A stretch of DNA of 64,000 nt, taken from positions 1 to 64,000 of the forward strand of contig CALDOJ010000008.1 in assembly GCA_937912225.1 (NCBI GenBank), read 5' to 3'. Below are positions 34,648-43,038 of the stretch, one piece after another. The number at the start of each line of letters is the position of its first letter. The first letter of the stretch is position 1. Made by a program: the position numbers and the translations under genes. The DNA comes from Candidatus Woesearchaeota archaeon. GTDB lineage: Archaea; Nanobdellota; Nanobdellia; Woesearchaeales; GCA-2686295. The notes beneath the pieces are model-generated. The model saw only the letters and a list, made by a program, of their open reading frames with translations, had not been told where the DNA came from and searched no databases.

Positions 34648-35427
34648 ATGGAACTAAAACTACTTACTAAAGGAAAAGATAAAATTACTTTTTTATTAAA
34701 AGGAGTAGATATTTCGTACGCTAATACTCTAAGAAGAATAATGATGGCTGAAGTGCCAACACTAGCAATTGAAGACGTAGAGTTCAAAGCAAACAATTCA
34801 ATTTTATACGATGAAATTGTTGCTCATAGATTAGGATTAGTACCAATAAAAACAGATTTAAAATCATACAATTTCGTAGAAGAATGCAAATGTAAAGGTA
34901 AAGGATGCGGACATTGTCAATTAAAATTAACTTTGAAAACAAAAGGCGTAGGGTATGTATACGCAGGAGACATGAAGTCAAAAGATCCAAACTGCAAACC
35001 AGTTTATCCAAAAACACCAATTTCAAAAATAATTGATAAACAAGAAATGCAATTTGAAGCAACAGCAATTCTTGGAGTAGGAAAAGAACATGCAAAATGG
35101 AGTCCAGGACTAGTCTTTTACAAATACAATCCAATAGTTAAAATTAATAAAAATCCAGACAACGCTGAAGAAATTGAAGCAAAATGTCCTGCAAGAGTTT
35201 TTGACTTAAAAAAAGATAAGTTATCAGTGAACGCAAAAAATGAATCAGCATGTATATTATGTAATGAATGCGTAGAACTAAGTAATGATCAAATAGAACT
35301 TCAAAATTCAGACGAATTCATATTTACAGTAGAATCGTGGGGTCAACTAGATCCTAAAGAAATGGTTGTAAAAGCATTTGAAATTTACAACAAGCAAATA
35401 GACGAGTTTACAAAGCAACTCAAGTAG
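34648..35427 (+). CDS. rpoD: DNA-directed RNA polymerase subunit D (Rpo3), with Fe-S-type cysteines
   Basis: The 259-residue protein is the archaeal homologue of bacterial alpha. The N-terminal assembly domain is seen in GVDISYANTLRRIMMAEVP and AHRLGLVPIKTD. The inserted domain carries two cysteine groups: C-x-C-x4-C-x2-C near residue 75, and CPARVFD followed by ACILCNEC near 180-210, a [4Fe-4S]-type arrangement present in some archaeal D subunits. It dimerises with subunit L to start polymerase assembly. It follows S11 without a gap. Confidence 0.96.
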   Translation: MELKLLTKGKDKITFLLKGVDISYANTLRRIMMAEVPTLAIEDVEFKANNSILYDEIVAHRLGLVPIKTDLKSYNFVEECKCKGKGCGHCQLKLTLKTKGVGYVYAGDMKSKDPNCKPVYPKTPISKIIDKQEMQFEATAILGVGKEHAKWSPGLVFYKYNPIVKINKNPDNAEEIEAKCPARVFDLKKDKLSVNAKNESACILCNECVELSNDQIELQNSDEFIFTVESWGQLDPKEMVVKAFEIYNKQIDEFTKQLK

Positions 35428-35431
35428 ACAT

Positions 35432-35502
35432 ACTCATAACGTTCATGCGAGGGCAAACAAAAACAAAGTTTTTGAGTCCTCACTCACTAACGTTCGCGAG
35501 GG
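35432..35502 (+). repeat. imperfect direct repeat flanking a hairpin at the tRNA-Leu 5' end
   Basis: The segment 35432-35453 (ACTCATAACGTTC, then GCGAGGG) recurs at 35482-35502 (ACTCACTAACGTTC, then GCGAGGG). The second copy ends in the first seven bases of tRNA-Leu. Between them lies a perfect hairpin CAAAAAC/GTTTTTG with loop AAA (35458-35474). The first copy looks like a remnant or duplication of the tRNA 5' region. Confidence 0.6.
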
Positions 35503-35581
35503 TGTCGGAGTCTGGTCAATCGACTACGGTTGAGGGCCGTAGACCTTAGTGGTTGCGCGGGTTCAAATCCCGTCCTTCGCA
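35496..35581 (+). tRNA. tRNA-Leu (anticodon GAG)
   Basis: A type II tRNA of about 86 bases. The acceptor stem GCGAGGG pairs with CCTTCGC (one G-U pair), with discriminator A at 35581 and no encoded CCA. The anticodon stem TACGG/CCGTA encloses the loop TTGAGGG, giving anticodon GAG, which reads CUC/CUU Leu codons. A long variable arm and the T arm with TTCAAAT follow. Its place between rpoD and rpl18e matches the archaeal arrangement in which a tRNA-Leu lies within this operon. Confidence 0.95.
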
Positions 35582-35595
35582 TCAAAATCAGAAAA

Positions 35596-35955
35596 ATGAA
35601 AAAAGAAAACAATAAAAACGAACAATTGAAGAGCCTAATACGAGAGCTCAAAAAGACTGCGATAGATAATGATGTAAAAATCTGGAAAAGACTAGCAGTA
35701 GATCTAGAAAAACCATCTAGGCAAAGAAGAGTTGTTAATGTTTTCAAAATTGAACAATACTCAAAACCAAATGAAATCATAGTTGTTCCAGGAAAAGTAC
35801 TAGGAACAGGTGTTTTAAGTAAAAAAGTAGATGTAGCAGCTTACAATTTCTCAGATGAAGCATATAAAAAAATCTCAGAAAAAGGGTCAGCAATTTCAAT
35901 CACAGAATTAATGAAAAAAAACCCTCAGGGTAAAAAAATTAGAATACTAGGATAA
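35596..35955 (+). CDS. rpl18e: 50S ribosomal protein L18e
   Basis: The protein has 119 residues from the ATG at 35596, 15 bases after the tRNA; this length suits L18e. Motifs include LIRELKKTAIDNDVKIWKRL, RVVNVFKIEQYSKPNEIIVVPGKVLG and VAAYNFSDEAYKKI, all typical of L18e/L15-type folds. The start follows tRNA processing in the same transcript. Confidence 0.94.
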   Translation: MKKENNKNEQLKSLIRELKKTAIDNDVKIWKRLAVDLEKPSRQRRVVNVFKIEQYSKPNEIIVVPGKVLGTGVLSKKVDVAAYNFSDEAYKKISEKGSAISITELMKKNPQGKKIRILG

Positions 35956-35956
35956 A

Positions 35957-36373
35957 ATGATAATTGACGCAACAAATTTAATATTAGGACGAATCGCAAC
36001 TATTGCAGCTAAAAAAGCACTATTAGGAGAAACAGTAGATATAATTAATTGCGAGAAAGCAGTTATTACTGGTCTTCGAAAAACAATCTTAGAAAAATAC
36101 CAAAGAAAAAGTGCAATGGGATCGCCAAGTACAGGTCCATATATTGCAAGAATGCCTGATAAATTTGTAAAAAGAGCACTTAGAGGAATGATTCCTTATA
36201 AACAACCAAAAGGAGTTGCAGCGTTAAAAAGATTAATGTGTTATTCAGGAGTACCTGAAGAATTTAAAGATAAAAAAGCAGAAACAATCGAAGAAGCAAA
36301 CATTTCAAAATTAGCAAACTTAAACTTTGTCACAGTAAAAGAAATCTGTTTAAACTTAGGAGGAAATTTGTAA
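35957..36373 (+). CDS. rpl13: 50S ribosomal protein L13
   Basis: The protein has 138 residues. It opens IIDATNLILGRIATIAAKKAL and contains EKAVITG, KSAMGSPSTGPY and LRGMIPYKQPKGVAALKRL, as in archaeal L13. One base separates it from L18e and one from S9. It is an early-binding 23S rRNA protein. Confidence 0.96.
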   Translation: MIIDATNLILGRIATIAAKKALLGETVDIINCEKAVITGLRKTILEKYQRKSAMGSPSTGPYIARMPDKFVKRALRGMIPYKQPKGVAALKRLMCYSGVPEEFKDKKAETIEEANISKLANLNFVTVKEICLNLGGNL

Positions 36374-36374
36374 G

Positions 36375-36773
36375 ATGAAAAAGCCTATTCATACAAGCGG
36401 AAAGAGAAAAATGGCCGTTGCAAGAGTTACATTAAAAGAAGGAACAGGAAAAGTTACTGTTAACAAAAAATCTCTTGATCAAGTAGAACCAGAAATGGCT
36501 AGAATGAAACTAAGTGAACCACTTTTACTAGCAAATCAATTCGCAGATAAAGTAGATATCAAAATTAGCGTCAAAGGAGGCGGATTTATGAGTCAAGCAG
36601 AAGCTTGTAGATTAGCAGTTGCAAGAGCACTTTCAAGATATCAAACAAAATTAAAAGAAGTATTCATGGAATATGATCGACAACTATTAGTTGCAGATGT
36701 TAGAAGAAGAGAATCTTCAAAACCAAACAGTCAAGGAAAAGCAAGGTCAAAAAGACAGAAATCTTATAGATGA
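36375..36773 (+). CDS. rps9: 30S ribosomal protein S9
   Basis: The protein has 132 residues. HTSGKRKMAVARVTLKEG, KGGGFMSQAEACRLAVARAL and the C-terminal KARSKRQKSYR (the S9 tail that reaches the P-site tRNA) identify it. It lies in the order L13-S9-RpoN, as in other archaea. Confidence 0.97.
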   Translation: MKKPIHTSGKRKMAVARVTLKEGTGKVTVNKKSLDQVEPEMARMKLSEPLLLANQFADKVDIKISVKGGGFMSQAEACRLAVARALSRYQTKLKEVFMEYDRQLLVADVRRRESSKPNSQGKARSKRQKSYR

Positions 36774-36797
36774 TTCCTGTTTATTAAAGGTGATAAT

Positions 36798-36995
36798 ATG
36801 ATAATACCAATCAGATGTTTTAGTTGTGGAAAACCAGTAGCACATTTATGGGAAGAATACCAACAAAAACTAAAAAAGAAAGAAACTGCTAAAAAAGCAA
36901 TGGACGACTTAGGATTAGAAAGGTATTGTTGTAGAACTCTATTCTTAGGTCATGTTGACCTGATTGACACAGCAGCTAAATTCAAAAAATTCTAA
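36798..36995 (+). CDS. rpoN: DNA-directed RNA polymerase subunit N (Rpo10)
   Basis: The 65-residue protein has the typical MIIPIRCFSCGKP start and the zinc motif C-x2-C ... C-C (RYCCRTLFLGHVDLID). AAAGGTGATAATATG gives a strong ribosome-binding site. It is the last recognisable gene of the operon; RpoK, which often follows in archaea, is not seen here. Confidence 0.96.
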   Translation: MIIPIRCFSCGKPVAHLWEEYQQKLKKKETAKKAMDDLGLERYCCRTLFLGHVDLIDTAAKFKKF

Positions 36996-37034
36996 GTTTT
37001 TTTGAAATATTCTTTGAATTTGGCTTTTTATGAA

Positions 37035-37046
37035 AAAATATATTAA
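37035..37046 (+). promoter_or_regulatory. TATA box of LeuRS
   Basis: AAAATATATTAA lies about 30 bases before the LeuRS ATG at 37073, predicting a transcript with almost no leader. Confidence 0.5.
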
Positions 37047-37072
37047 TTAGCAGTTCATTCAAATACTATACT

Positions 37073-39748
37073 ATGAGCACTTTTAAAGAAATTGCCGATA
37101 AATGGCAAAAAAAATGGAAAGAAGCAAAAATCTTTGAAGTTAAAGAAGACGCTAAAAAAAAGAACTTCTATTGTCTAGAAATGTATCCTTATCCTTCTGG
37201 AAAATTACATATGGGTCATGTAAGAAACTATGCTATTGGAGATGCTTTTGCTCGATATAAAAGAATGAGCGGATTTAATGTTCTATACCCAATGGGTTAT
37301 GACTCATTTGGTTTACCTGCAGAAAATGCAGCTATTAAAAATAAGACTAATCCTCGAGAGTGGACTGATAAAAATATTATAACCATGAGAGAACAACAAG
37401 AAATGCTAGGATTAAGTTATGATTGGTCAAGACAAGTAAAAAGTCACGACCCAAATTATTTTAAATGGAACCAATGGATTTTTACTAAATTATTCGAAGA
37501 AGGATTAGCTTACAAAAAAGAATCTTTTGTTAACTGGTGTCCTAGTTGTAATACTGTTCTTGCAAATGAACAAGCACAAGGAGGAACCTGTGACCGTTGT
37601 AAATCTGTTGTTGAACAAAAAGAACTTAATCAATGGTATTTCAAAATTAGAGACTTTGCAGATGAGCTTTTAGATGGTTTAAAAGATTTAGACTGGCCTG
37701 AAAGAGTAAAAACAATGCAAACAAATTGGATTGGAAAAAGTCACGGAACAAATATTATTTTCGAAATTGAAAATGACGACCCAATTAAGATTTTCACGAC
37801 GAGACCAGATACTCTTTACGGAGTTACATTCATGGTTTTTGCACCAGAACATCCAAAAATTTCTGAATGGGTAAAAGGAACAAAATACGAAAAAGATTTC
37901 AAAAAATTATTTACAGAAGTAATGAAAGAAGATCCTTTTCAAAGAACATCTGAAGAATCAGAAAAGAAAGGAATGTTTACAGGAAAATATGCAATTAATC
38001 CAGTAACAGAAGAAAAAATCCCTATTTACGTTGGAAATTTTGTTTTATATGAATACGGTGGTGGAGCTGTAATGGCAGTACCAGCACATGATCAAAGAGA
38101 TTTCATGTTTGCAAAGAAATTTAATATTCCAATAAAAGTTGTAATCAAACCAGATGCATTTGATATTGATTCAGAAAAAATGTCAAGAGCATATCTTGGC
38201 GATGGAACATTAACTAATTCTGAAGACTTTGATGGTTTAAGAAATAGAGATGCAATTAGTGAAATTTCTAACGAGTTAAAAAAACAGAAAAAAGGCGGAC
38301 CAACAATTGAATACAAATTAAGAGATTGGCTTATTTCTAGACAAAGATATTGGGGTACACCAATACCAATAATTTATTGTGATAAATGTGGTATAGTTCC
38401 AGTTCCTGAATCTGATTTACCAGTAGACTTACCTTCAGACGTGAAGTTCACAGGAAAAGGAAACCCGCTTGAAACAAGCAATTCATTTGTTAATTGTAAA
38501 TGTCCTAAATGTAAAGGTTCTGCAAAACGAGAAACAGATACGATGGACACTTTTGTAGACAGTTCATGGTATTTCTTAAGATATACAGATCCACAAAATT
38601 CAACTAAACCATTTGATGCTAAAAAAGTAAATTATTGGTTACCAGTAGATCAATATATTGGTGGAATAGAACATGCAATTTTACATTTACTTTATGCAAG
38701 ATTTTTTACAAAAGCACTTCGAGATTTAGGACTTCATAATGTTAATGAGCCGTTCCAAAGATTACTATGTCAAGGAATGGTCTTAAAAGACGGAACTAAG
38801 ATGAGTAAGAGTGTTGGCAATGTTGTTGACCCAGGACCAATAATTGATGAATATGGACCCGATACAGCAAGATTATTTATGTTATTTACATCACTTCCGG
38901 AAAAAGAATTAGAATGGTCAGAACAAGGTGTAGCAGGAAATTATCGATTCTTAAATAGAGTTTATAATTTATTAGAAGCAGATTATAAAACTCGAACTGA
39001 TAAAAATAATAAAGATAAACATTTAATTTCAAAATTACACAGCACTATTAAAGAAGTCACAGAATTCATGGAAGAATTCAAATTAAGTCTTGCAATTGGA
39101 AAAATAATGGAATTAGTAAATACTATTAATTCTTACAAAGAAGACCTAGTCAATGAATCTATTTACAAAGAAGTTGTTGAAAAATTAATTCTTTTAGTTT
39201 CACCATTTGTTCCACATATTGCAGAAGAACTATGGGAAAAAGCAGGAAACAAAAACTTTGTATCACTAGAAGAATGGCCTAGCTACGATGAGAAAAAGAT
39301 TGATACAAAAGCAGAAGCTTACGAAGAAATAGCAAGTCAAACAACTGCCGACATTAATAAAGTATTAGAATTAATTGGAATGAAAAAACCATCTAAAATT
39401 AAATTAATAGTTTCAGCAAAATGGAAGTATGATTTCTTTAAATTGTTCAAAAGTGAAATTGCAAAAACTAGGGATGTAAAAGTTTTGATGGGTGTAATCT
39501 TAAAAGAAAAAGAAATGAAAGCTCACGGACAAGATGTTGTAAAAATGATTCCAGTACTTGCAAAAGATATTACCAAATTACCAAAAGAAGTTCTTGATCA
39601 AAAAACAGAATTAGAAAGCTTAAACGAAGTAAGCAAAAAATTAGAAGAAGAATTCTCGTGCAAGATAGAAGTTGAAGCGGCTGATATTAGTAAAGAAGCA
39701 AAAGCAAGAGTTGCAAACCCAGGAAAACCGGCAATACTAGTTGAGTAG
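37073..39748 (+). CDS. leuS: leucyl-tRNA synthetase, bacterial-type core with archaeal-like C-terminus
   Basis: The 891-residue class I synthetase charges tRNA-Leu. The core is of bacterial type: [19 protein letters not shown] (HIGH as HMGH, His46-His49), [15 protein letters not shown], zinc-type [14 protein letters not shown], the CP1 editing domain (about 220-420) with [13 protein letters not shown], and [13 protein letters not shown] (KMSKS near 576). The last 130 residues do not look bacterial: a WKYDFFKLF segment, a helix with [12 protein letters not shown], and the end [14 protein letters not shown] recall the C-terminal domain of archaeal/eukaryal LeuRS, which contacts the long variable arm of tRNA-Leu. 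I infer bacterial origin by transfer plus an archaeal-type end. Confidence 0.95.
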   Translation: MSTFKEIADKWQKKWKEAKIFEVKEDAKKKNFYCLEMYPYPSGKLHMGHVRNYAIGDAFARYKRMSGFNVLYPMGYDSFGLPAENAAIKNKTNPREWTDKNIITMREQQEMLGLSYDWSRQVKSHDPNYFKWNQWIFTKLFEEGLAYKKESFVNWCPSCNTVLANEQAQGGTCDRCKSVVEQKELNQWYFKIRDFADELLDGLKDLDWPERVKTMQTNWIGKSHGTNIIFEIENDDPIKIFTTRPDTLYGVTFMVFAPEHPKISEWVKGTKYEKDFKKLFTEVMKEDPFQRTSEESEKKGMFTGKYAINPVTEEKIPIYVGNFVLYEYGGGAVMAVPAHDQRDFMFAKKFNIPIKVVIKPDAFDIDSEKMSRAYLGDGTLTNSEDFDGLRNRDAISEISNELKKQKKGGPTIEYKLRDWLISRQRYWGTPIPIIYCDKCGIVPVPESDLPVDLPSDVKFTGKGNPLETSNSFVNCKCPKCKGSAKRETDTMDTFVDSSWYFLRYTDPQNSTKPFDAKKVNYWLPVDQYIGGIEHAILHLLYARFFTKALRDLGLHNVNEPFQRLLCQGMVLKDGTKMSKSVGNVVDPGPIIDEYGPDTARLFMLFTSLPEKELEWSEQGVAGNYRFLNRVYNLLEADYKTRTDKNNKDKHLISKLHSTIKEVTEFMEEFKLSLAIGKIMELVNTINSYKEDLVNESIYKEVVEKLILLVSPFVPHIAEELWEKAGNKNFVSLEEWPSYDEKKIDTKAEAYEEIASQTTADINKVLELIGMKKPSKIKLIVSAKWKYDFFKLFKSEIAKTRDVKVLMGVILKEKEMKAHGQDVVKMIPVLAKDITKLPKEVLDQKTELESLNEVSKKLEEEFSCKIEVEAADISKEAKARVANPGKPAILVE

Positions 39749-39753
39749 AATAG

Positions 39754-39764
39754 TTTTATAAATA
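39754..39764 (+). promoter_or_regulatory. TATA box of the 101-residue gene
   Basis: TTTTATAAATA is centred 26 bases before the ATG at 39785, consistent with a leaderless transcript. Confidence 0.55.
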
Positions 39765-39784
39765 TTATTAAGTTTCTATTATTT

Positions 39785-40090
39785 ATGTTTATTCAAGATT
39801 TAGTTAAAGCTTATGAAGCAATGGTTGATGGAACAAATTTTCTTTACAAATGTCAAGAACAAAAGATTACTAGAGATGATTTAGAGAATTTAGTTTATCC
39901 AGAAATGACTCAAGAGTTTAATGAATTAAACCAAAGAGGAGCAGATCTTAGAAAAGATAAGTCTGACCTTAGAATTTTAATATACCAATCATTAGTTTAC
40001 CCGGTTCATTGGATGTTAGATCATAAAAAAATAACTGATTCTAAAGAGTACGTGCAAAAACATATTTTGAATAGATGTAATTTAGAATGA
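39785..40090 (+). CDS. small cytoplasmic protein, unknown function
   Basis: The 101-residue protein is mostly helical, with MFIQDLVKAYEAMVDG at the start and paired DDLENL and DLRKDKSDLRIL segments. There is no signal peptide. The TATA box and exact leaderless spacing support it as a real gene with its own promoter. Its end overlaps a predicted small minus-strand gene by nine bases. No family recognised. Confidence 0.65.
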   Translation: MFIQDLVKAYEAMVDGTNFLYKCQEQKITRDDLENLVYPEMTQEFNELNQRGADLRKDKSDLRILIYQSLVYPVHWMLDHKKITDSKEYVQKHILNRCNLE

Positions 40091-40198
40091 TTTGGTCTTA
40101 TGTTTTCTCTTAGCAATTAAATACATAACATAAATTATACTGCCAATAAGAACTAAGCTTAATACTCTTGATAGAATTTCTGCAGTTAATTGATTCAT
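40082..40198 (-). CDS. possible 38-residue membrane protein downstream of SRP RNA
   Basis: The predicted peptide MNQLTAEILSRVLS leads into a single hydrophobic helix and ends in a basic tail (AKRKHKTKSF), a classic single-pass topology. Its ATG lies only a few bases past the 3' end of the SRP RNA on the same strand, without a ribosome-binding site, so expression would need read-through or a separate start. It is supported only by its composition. Confidence 0.4.
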   Translation of the reverse strand: MNQLTAEILSRVLSLVLIGSIIYVMYLIAKRKHKTKSF

Positions 40199-40202
40199 AT
40201 TA

Positions 40203-40470
40203 AAAAGTGCGCGCCTAAAGGTGGATATACATAAAGACAACAGCTACCTTGCTTCTTCCTCAGTCCTGCAACCCCCAAAGCACCAAAATAAGTATTTAGA
40301 GCTGCTTCATTCCTGATCTGACTCAGTTCATAAAAATTTCGATCAATGAGGACAAGACGTCGACGTCCAAAACAAGACCGTTGAACATCAGGCATACCGC
40401 CCTTTAGGCTTCGACTCCGCCGTGCATCCCGTTTGCGGTGATAGGTGAGGGCGAACCACCCAGTCTAGCA
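40203..40470 (-). ncRNA. signal recognition particle 7S RNA
   Basis: On the minus strand the RNA begins near TGCTAGACTGGGTGGTTCGC (40470). The Alu-domain segment up to GGCGGAGTCGAAGCC matches the archaeal 7S layout, and GACT pairs with AGTC as in helix 2. GCCTAAAGG pairs with CCTTTAGGC near the 3' end (helix 5). The conserved S-domain helix 8 reads GTCAGATCAGGAATGAAGCA: TCA/TGA enclose a GGAA tetraloop, flanked by the TCAG and AGCAG symmetric loop that binds SRP54. A TATA box sits 30 bases upstream and a T-run follows the 3' end. The region is clearly richer in G+C than its surroundings. Ends are accurate to a few bases. Confidence 0.9.
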
Positions 40471-40491
40471 AAAACAGTGAAGAGATTTTTC

Positions 40492-40499
40492 TTTTTAAA
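40492..40499 (-). promoter_or_regulatory. TATA box of SRP RNA
   Basis: The minus strand reads TTTAAAAA about 26-29 bases before the predicted RNA 5' end at 40470. Confidence 0.55.
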
Positions 40500-40590
40500 G
40501 CTATCTGTTTATATTGCAGTATACATATGTATTACATTCTTTTAGAAAAGTTTATTAATTCAAATATCATTTTAAACTTTGGGGATTAGA

Positions 40591-41400
40591 ATGCAAAACT
40601 CAATATTATTTCTAGGAACAGGAGGCGATTCATTAGTTGTAGGTAAGCAAATTAGGGCTTCTGGAGGAATCATCTTAAGATTTGGAAATAATCAATTTCA
40701 TCTTGACCCAGGTCCTGGAGCGATTGTTCGAGCAAAACAATTCGATATTAATCCTCGAGAGAACACTGCAGTCTTTGTTAGTCATAATCATTTAAACCAC
40801 GTGGGAGGGCTTAATGCTATAATCAATGCCATGACTTATGCAGGCATTGATAAGCATGGAGTTTTAGTTTGTGACGAAGAAACTCTTAATGGTTCTGATA
40901 AAGAGTATCCTGGAATTAATAAAGGACATAAAGCAATGGTTGAGAAGTTCATTGCTTTAACACCTGGTATGAAAATAGGAATTAATGAAGTTAATATTGT
41001 TGCAACTAAAACAAAGCATACTGATAAATCTCTTGGTTTTAAGTTTTCCAATGATAAAGTTTCAATTTCTTATGTTGGAGACACAGAATATTTCGATGAA
41101 TTAGCTGATGACCATAAGGATTCTGATGTTGTAATAATTAATTGTAAGAATCCTCCAGGTATAACTGAAGAAGGTCATATGAATCCTGAAGATATTATTA
41201 AATTTCTTAATAAAACAAAATCTAAACTTGCTGTATTAACACATTTTGGAATAAAAATGCTTGATTCAGATCCGCTTTTTCAAGCTAGAGAAATTCAAAA
41301 ACAGACAAAATCTCAGATTATTATTGCAAAAGATGGAATGGTTGTTAATCCTGTTTCTTATGCTTCGTCTGTCAAACAAAGAAAACTTAATGCTTTTTAA
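40591..41400 (+). CDS. metallo-beta-lactamase-fold hydrolase with altered metal motif
   Basis: About 269 residues from the ATG at 40591, which is preceded by GGGGATTAG; a TTG at 40579 is less likely. The fold is seen in FLGTGGDS near the start, the metal motif SHNHLNHVGG, YVGDTEYF and VLTHFG near the end. In the family the motif is HxHxDH; here it is His65-x-His67-x-Asn69-His70, so the second-metal aspartate is replaced. RNase Z-like and lactonase-like members share the overall layout. The substrate is unknown and one-metal or altered chemistry is possible. Confidence 0.8.
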   Translation: MQNSILFLGTGGDSLVVGKQIRASGGIILRFGNNQFHLDPGPGAIVRAKQFDINPRENTAVFVSHNHLNHVGGLNAIINAMTYAGIDKHGVLVCDEETLNGSDKEYPGINKGHKAMVEKFIALTPGMKIGINEVNIVATKTKHTDKSLGFKFSNDKVSISYVGDTEYFDELADDHKDSDVVIINCKNPPGITEEGHMNPEDIIKFLNKTKSKLAVLTHFGIKMLDSDPLFQAREIQKQTKSQIIIAKDGMVVNPVSYASSVKQRKLNAF

Positions 41401-41405
41401 AAAAA

Positions 41406-41413
41406 TTTAAATA
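41406..41413 (+). promoter_or_regulatory. TATA box of the 186-residue membrane protein gene
   Basis: TTTAAATA is centred about 26 bases before the ATG at 41436, predicting a leaderless transcript. Confidence 0.5.
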
Positions 41414-41435
41414 GCCTTTTCTCAAAAGATAATTT

Positions 41436-41996
41436 ATGTTAGAGGTGATGCTTTCTTTTTTGAAGAATAGCTTTTCGTTAATAATTTTAAGACTACAAGA
41501 ATTTATACTAGCACCAACTCAAAATCCTGACATGATTTGGATGTTAATACCTATAGTTTTTACTTTAATAGTGATGGAGTTTTATTTTGGAAGATATAAA
41601 TCTGAACGTTTAGGTTGGGGATCTGCAACTGGTAATAGTTTAGTTTTAATTTTAATCTCGATGGATTTATTGAGAAATCTTTATCAAAATAATAATCTTT
41701 CATTCTTGTTTATGAAATTAATAACTTATTCTGATTTAGCAACATTTGTAGTGTTTATAGTTTTAGCAGAAGGATTGTTAATTTTCATACTAGATTTTTT
41801 ACATTTATGGCCTGAATTCTTTGCTTTTAGAGTTTCTTCATTTTTGGTTGTGAATTTATTAGCTTACATTGGTGTAACTTTAATTTATTCTGGTATAATA
41901 TTAGATATGGCAACATTAGCTGCAGTAGTAATTTTCTTTATTATATTTTCAGCAGTGTTCTTCTTTGCAAGAATGTTAATTCCTAGAGCAAAATAA
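41436..41996 (+). CDS. multi-pass membrane protein, unknown function
   Basis: The 186-residue protein has about five hydrophobic helices (for example MIWMLIPIVFTLIVMEFYF, TFVVFIVLAEGLLIFILDFL and the C-terminal LAAVVIFFIIFSAVFFF). A conserved-looking FGRYKSERLGWGSATGNSL loop follows the second helix. It ends exactly where the convergent presenilin-like gene ends (41996/41997). No family recognised. Confidence 0.65.
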   Translation: MLEVMLSFLKNSFSLIILRLQEFILAPTQNPDMIWMLIPIVFTLIVMEFYFGRYKSERLGWGSATGNSLVLILISMDLLRNLYQNNNLSFLFMKLITYSDLATFVVFIVLAEGLLIFILDFLHLWPEFFAFRVSSFLVVNLLAYIGVTLIYSGIILDMATLAAVVIFFIIFSAVFFFARMLIPRAK

Positions 41997-42923
41997 TTAT
42001 AGAATTAAAATTATGCCGTATCCTATTAAGCAGCCAATTGTTACAAAAGGCATTGCAGGATAAAATTTGTCTTTTTTTGCAAAAATGAATAATCCAAGAA
42101 TAGATATAGTTACGAAAAAACTGATTATTAATGATTGAGCTAAAGCAATTCCTTGTCCAAGTCCTGATCTAATTAAAGATTCCATTACAACACCTGCAAA
42201 TAATAATGGGAAAGCTACATCACCACCACCAAGTATGGCGTTTTTTAATTCATGTTTGGATTCTTTTTTAGATGAAACCATTGAAGCAGGTTTTATTGGG
42301 GCTTTTATTTCAACTTTTGAACCGTGTTTTTCATATGGGATCATAATGCCTGCAAAAACTTCACTTTGAGTTTGAAATTTAGCCATTTTTACCATGTGTT
42401 TACTTTTCCAAACCGCATACATATCATAAACTGAAATTACTAACAATAAAATTAACATCCATTTAACATCAAAAATCGGAACTAATAAAACCGCGATTCC
42501 AGAATACATTAAGACTTCTGTAAAATTATGAACTAGTATGTTAGGCTTGTAAATTTTTAATAACGCAAGTATAAAACCAAGTAATAAAGCCAAATTATTA
42601 TTCATAATTACTCCTAATGAAACACCAACTGATAAAAAAACTGCAAAGAAAAACCAAAGCTTCCATAATCGAACTTTTTTAAATCTCATTAATATCAAAA
42701 CAAGTATTGTTCCAATAATTACTGCGCTTACTAAATAAATAAATGAACCAAAGCCTTCTGTTTCTGGTCGATCACCAATGCTTGTTTGTTGATGTTCAAT
42801 TACAATAGTGTCATTTATTTGTTCAACAGATTTAATATCTGCATTAATAAGAGATAATCCAACAATTTGTGTAAGTATAAAGATAGAAATTATAATTAAA
42901 GTAACATTAAGTCCATGTTTCAT
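41997..42923 (-). CDS. presenilin / signal-peptide-peptidase-like intramembrane aspartyl protease
   Basis: The 308-residue multi-pass membrane protein carries all three hallmarks of family A22: VYDMYAVW with the first catalytic aspartate (Asp167), GGGDVAFPLL with the second (Asp235), and a PAL-like PAMP at about 289. Such proteases cut transmembrane helices, including signal-peptide remnants. A ribosome-binding site GAGG precedes the ATG. In this genome, with its many membrane-anchored surface proteins, a role in clearing signal or pilin helices is possible but not shown. Confidence 0.88.
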   Translation of the reverse strand: MKHGLNVTLIIISIFILTQIVGLSLINADIKSVEQINDTIVIEHQQTSIGDRPETEGFGSFIYLVSAVIIGTILVLILMRFKKVRLWKLWFFFAVFLSVGVSLGVIMNNNLALLLGFILALLKIYKPNILVHNFTEVLMYSGIAVLLVPIFDVKWMLILLLVISVYDMYAVWKSKHMVKMAKFQTQSEVFAGIMIPYEKHGSKVEIKAPIKPASMVSSKKESKHELKNAILGGGDVAFPLLFAGVVMESLIRSGLGQGIALAQSLIISFFVTISILGLFIFAKKDKFYPAMPFVTIGCLIGYGIILIL

Positions 42924-42948
42924 AAATTTTCCTCATTAAATTTATAAT

Positions 42949-42970
42949 CATAAAAAAATATTTTTTTATG
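42949..42970. repeat. perfect 22-bp AT palindrome upstream of the presenilin gene
   Basis: CATAAAAAAATA continues into its exact reverse complement. GTTTCATAAATTT occurs on both sides (42918-42930 and 42970-42982). The palindrome lies in the promoter region of the presenilin-like gene and could be a dyad operator or a symmetric TATA region. Confidence 0.5.
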
Positions 42971-43038
42971 TTTCATAAATTTATTTTTATAAGAGTGTAT
43001 ATATATTTTTCCATCTCTAATTTTAAATCTACAAAAAT

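Noticed and set aside
35530..35595. N-terminal extension of L18e into the tRNA
   Set aside because: It would translate tRNA-Leu; the ATG at 35596 gives the usual L18e length.
40195..40395. Open frame of 66 codons on the minus strand
   Set aside because: It lies inside the SRP RNA; the sequence is explained by conserved RNA helices.
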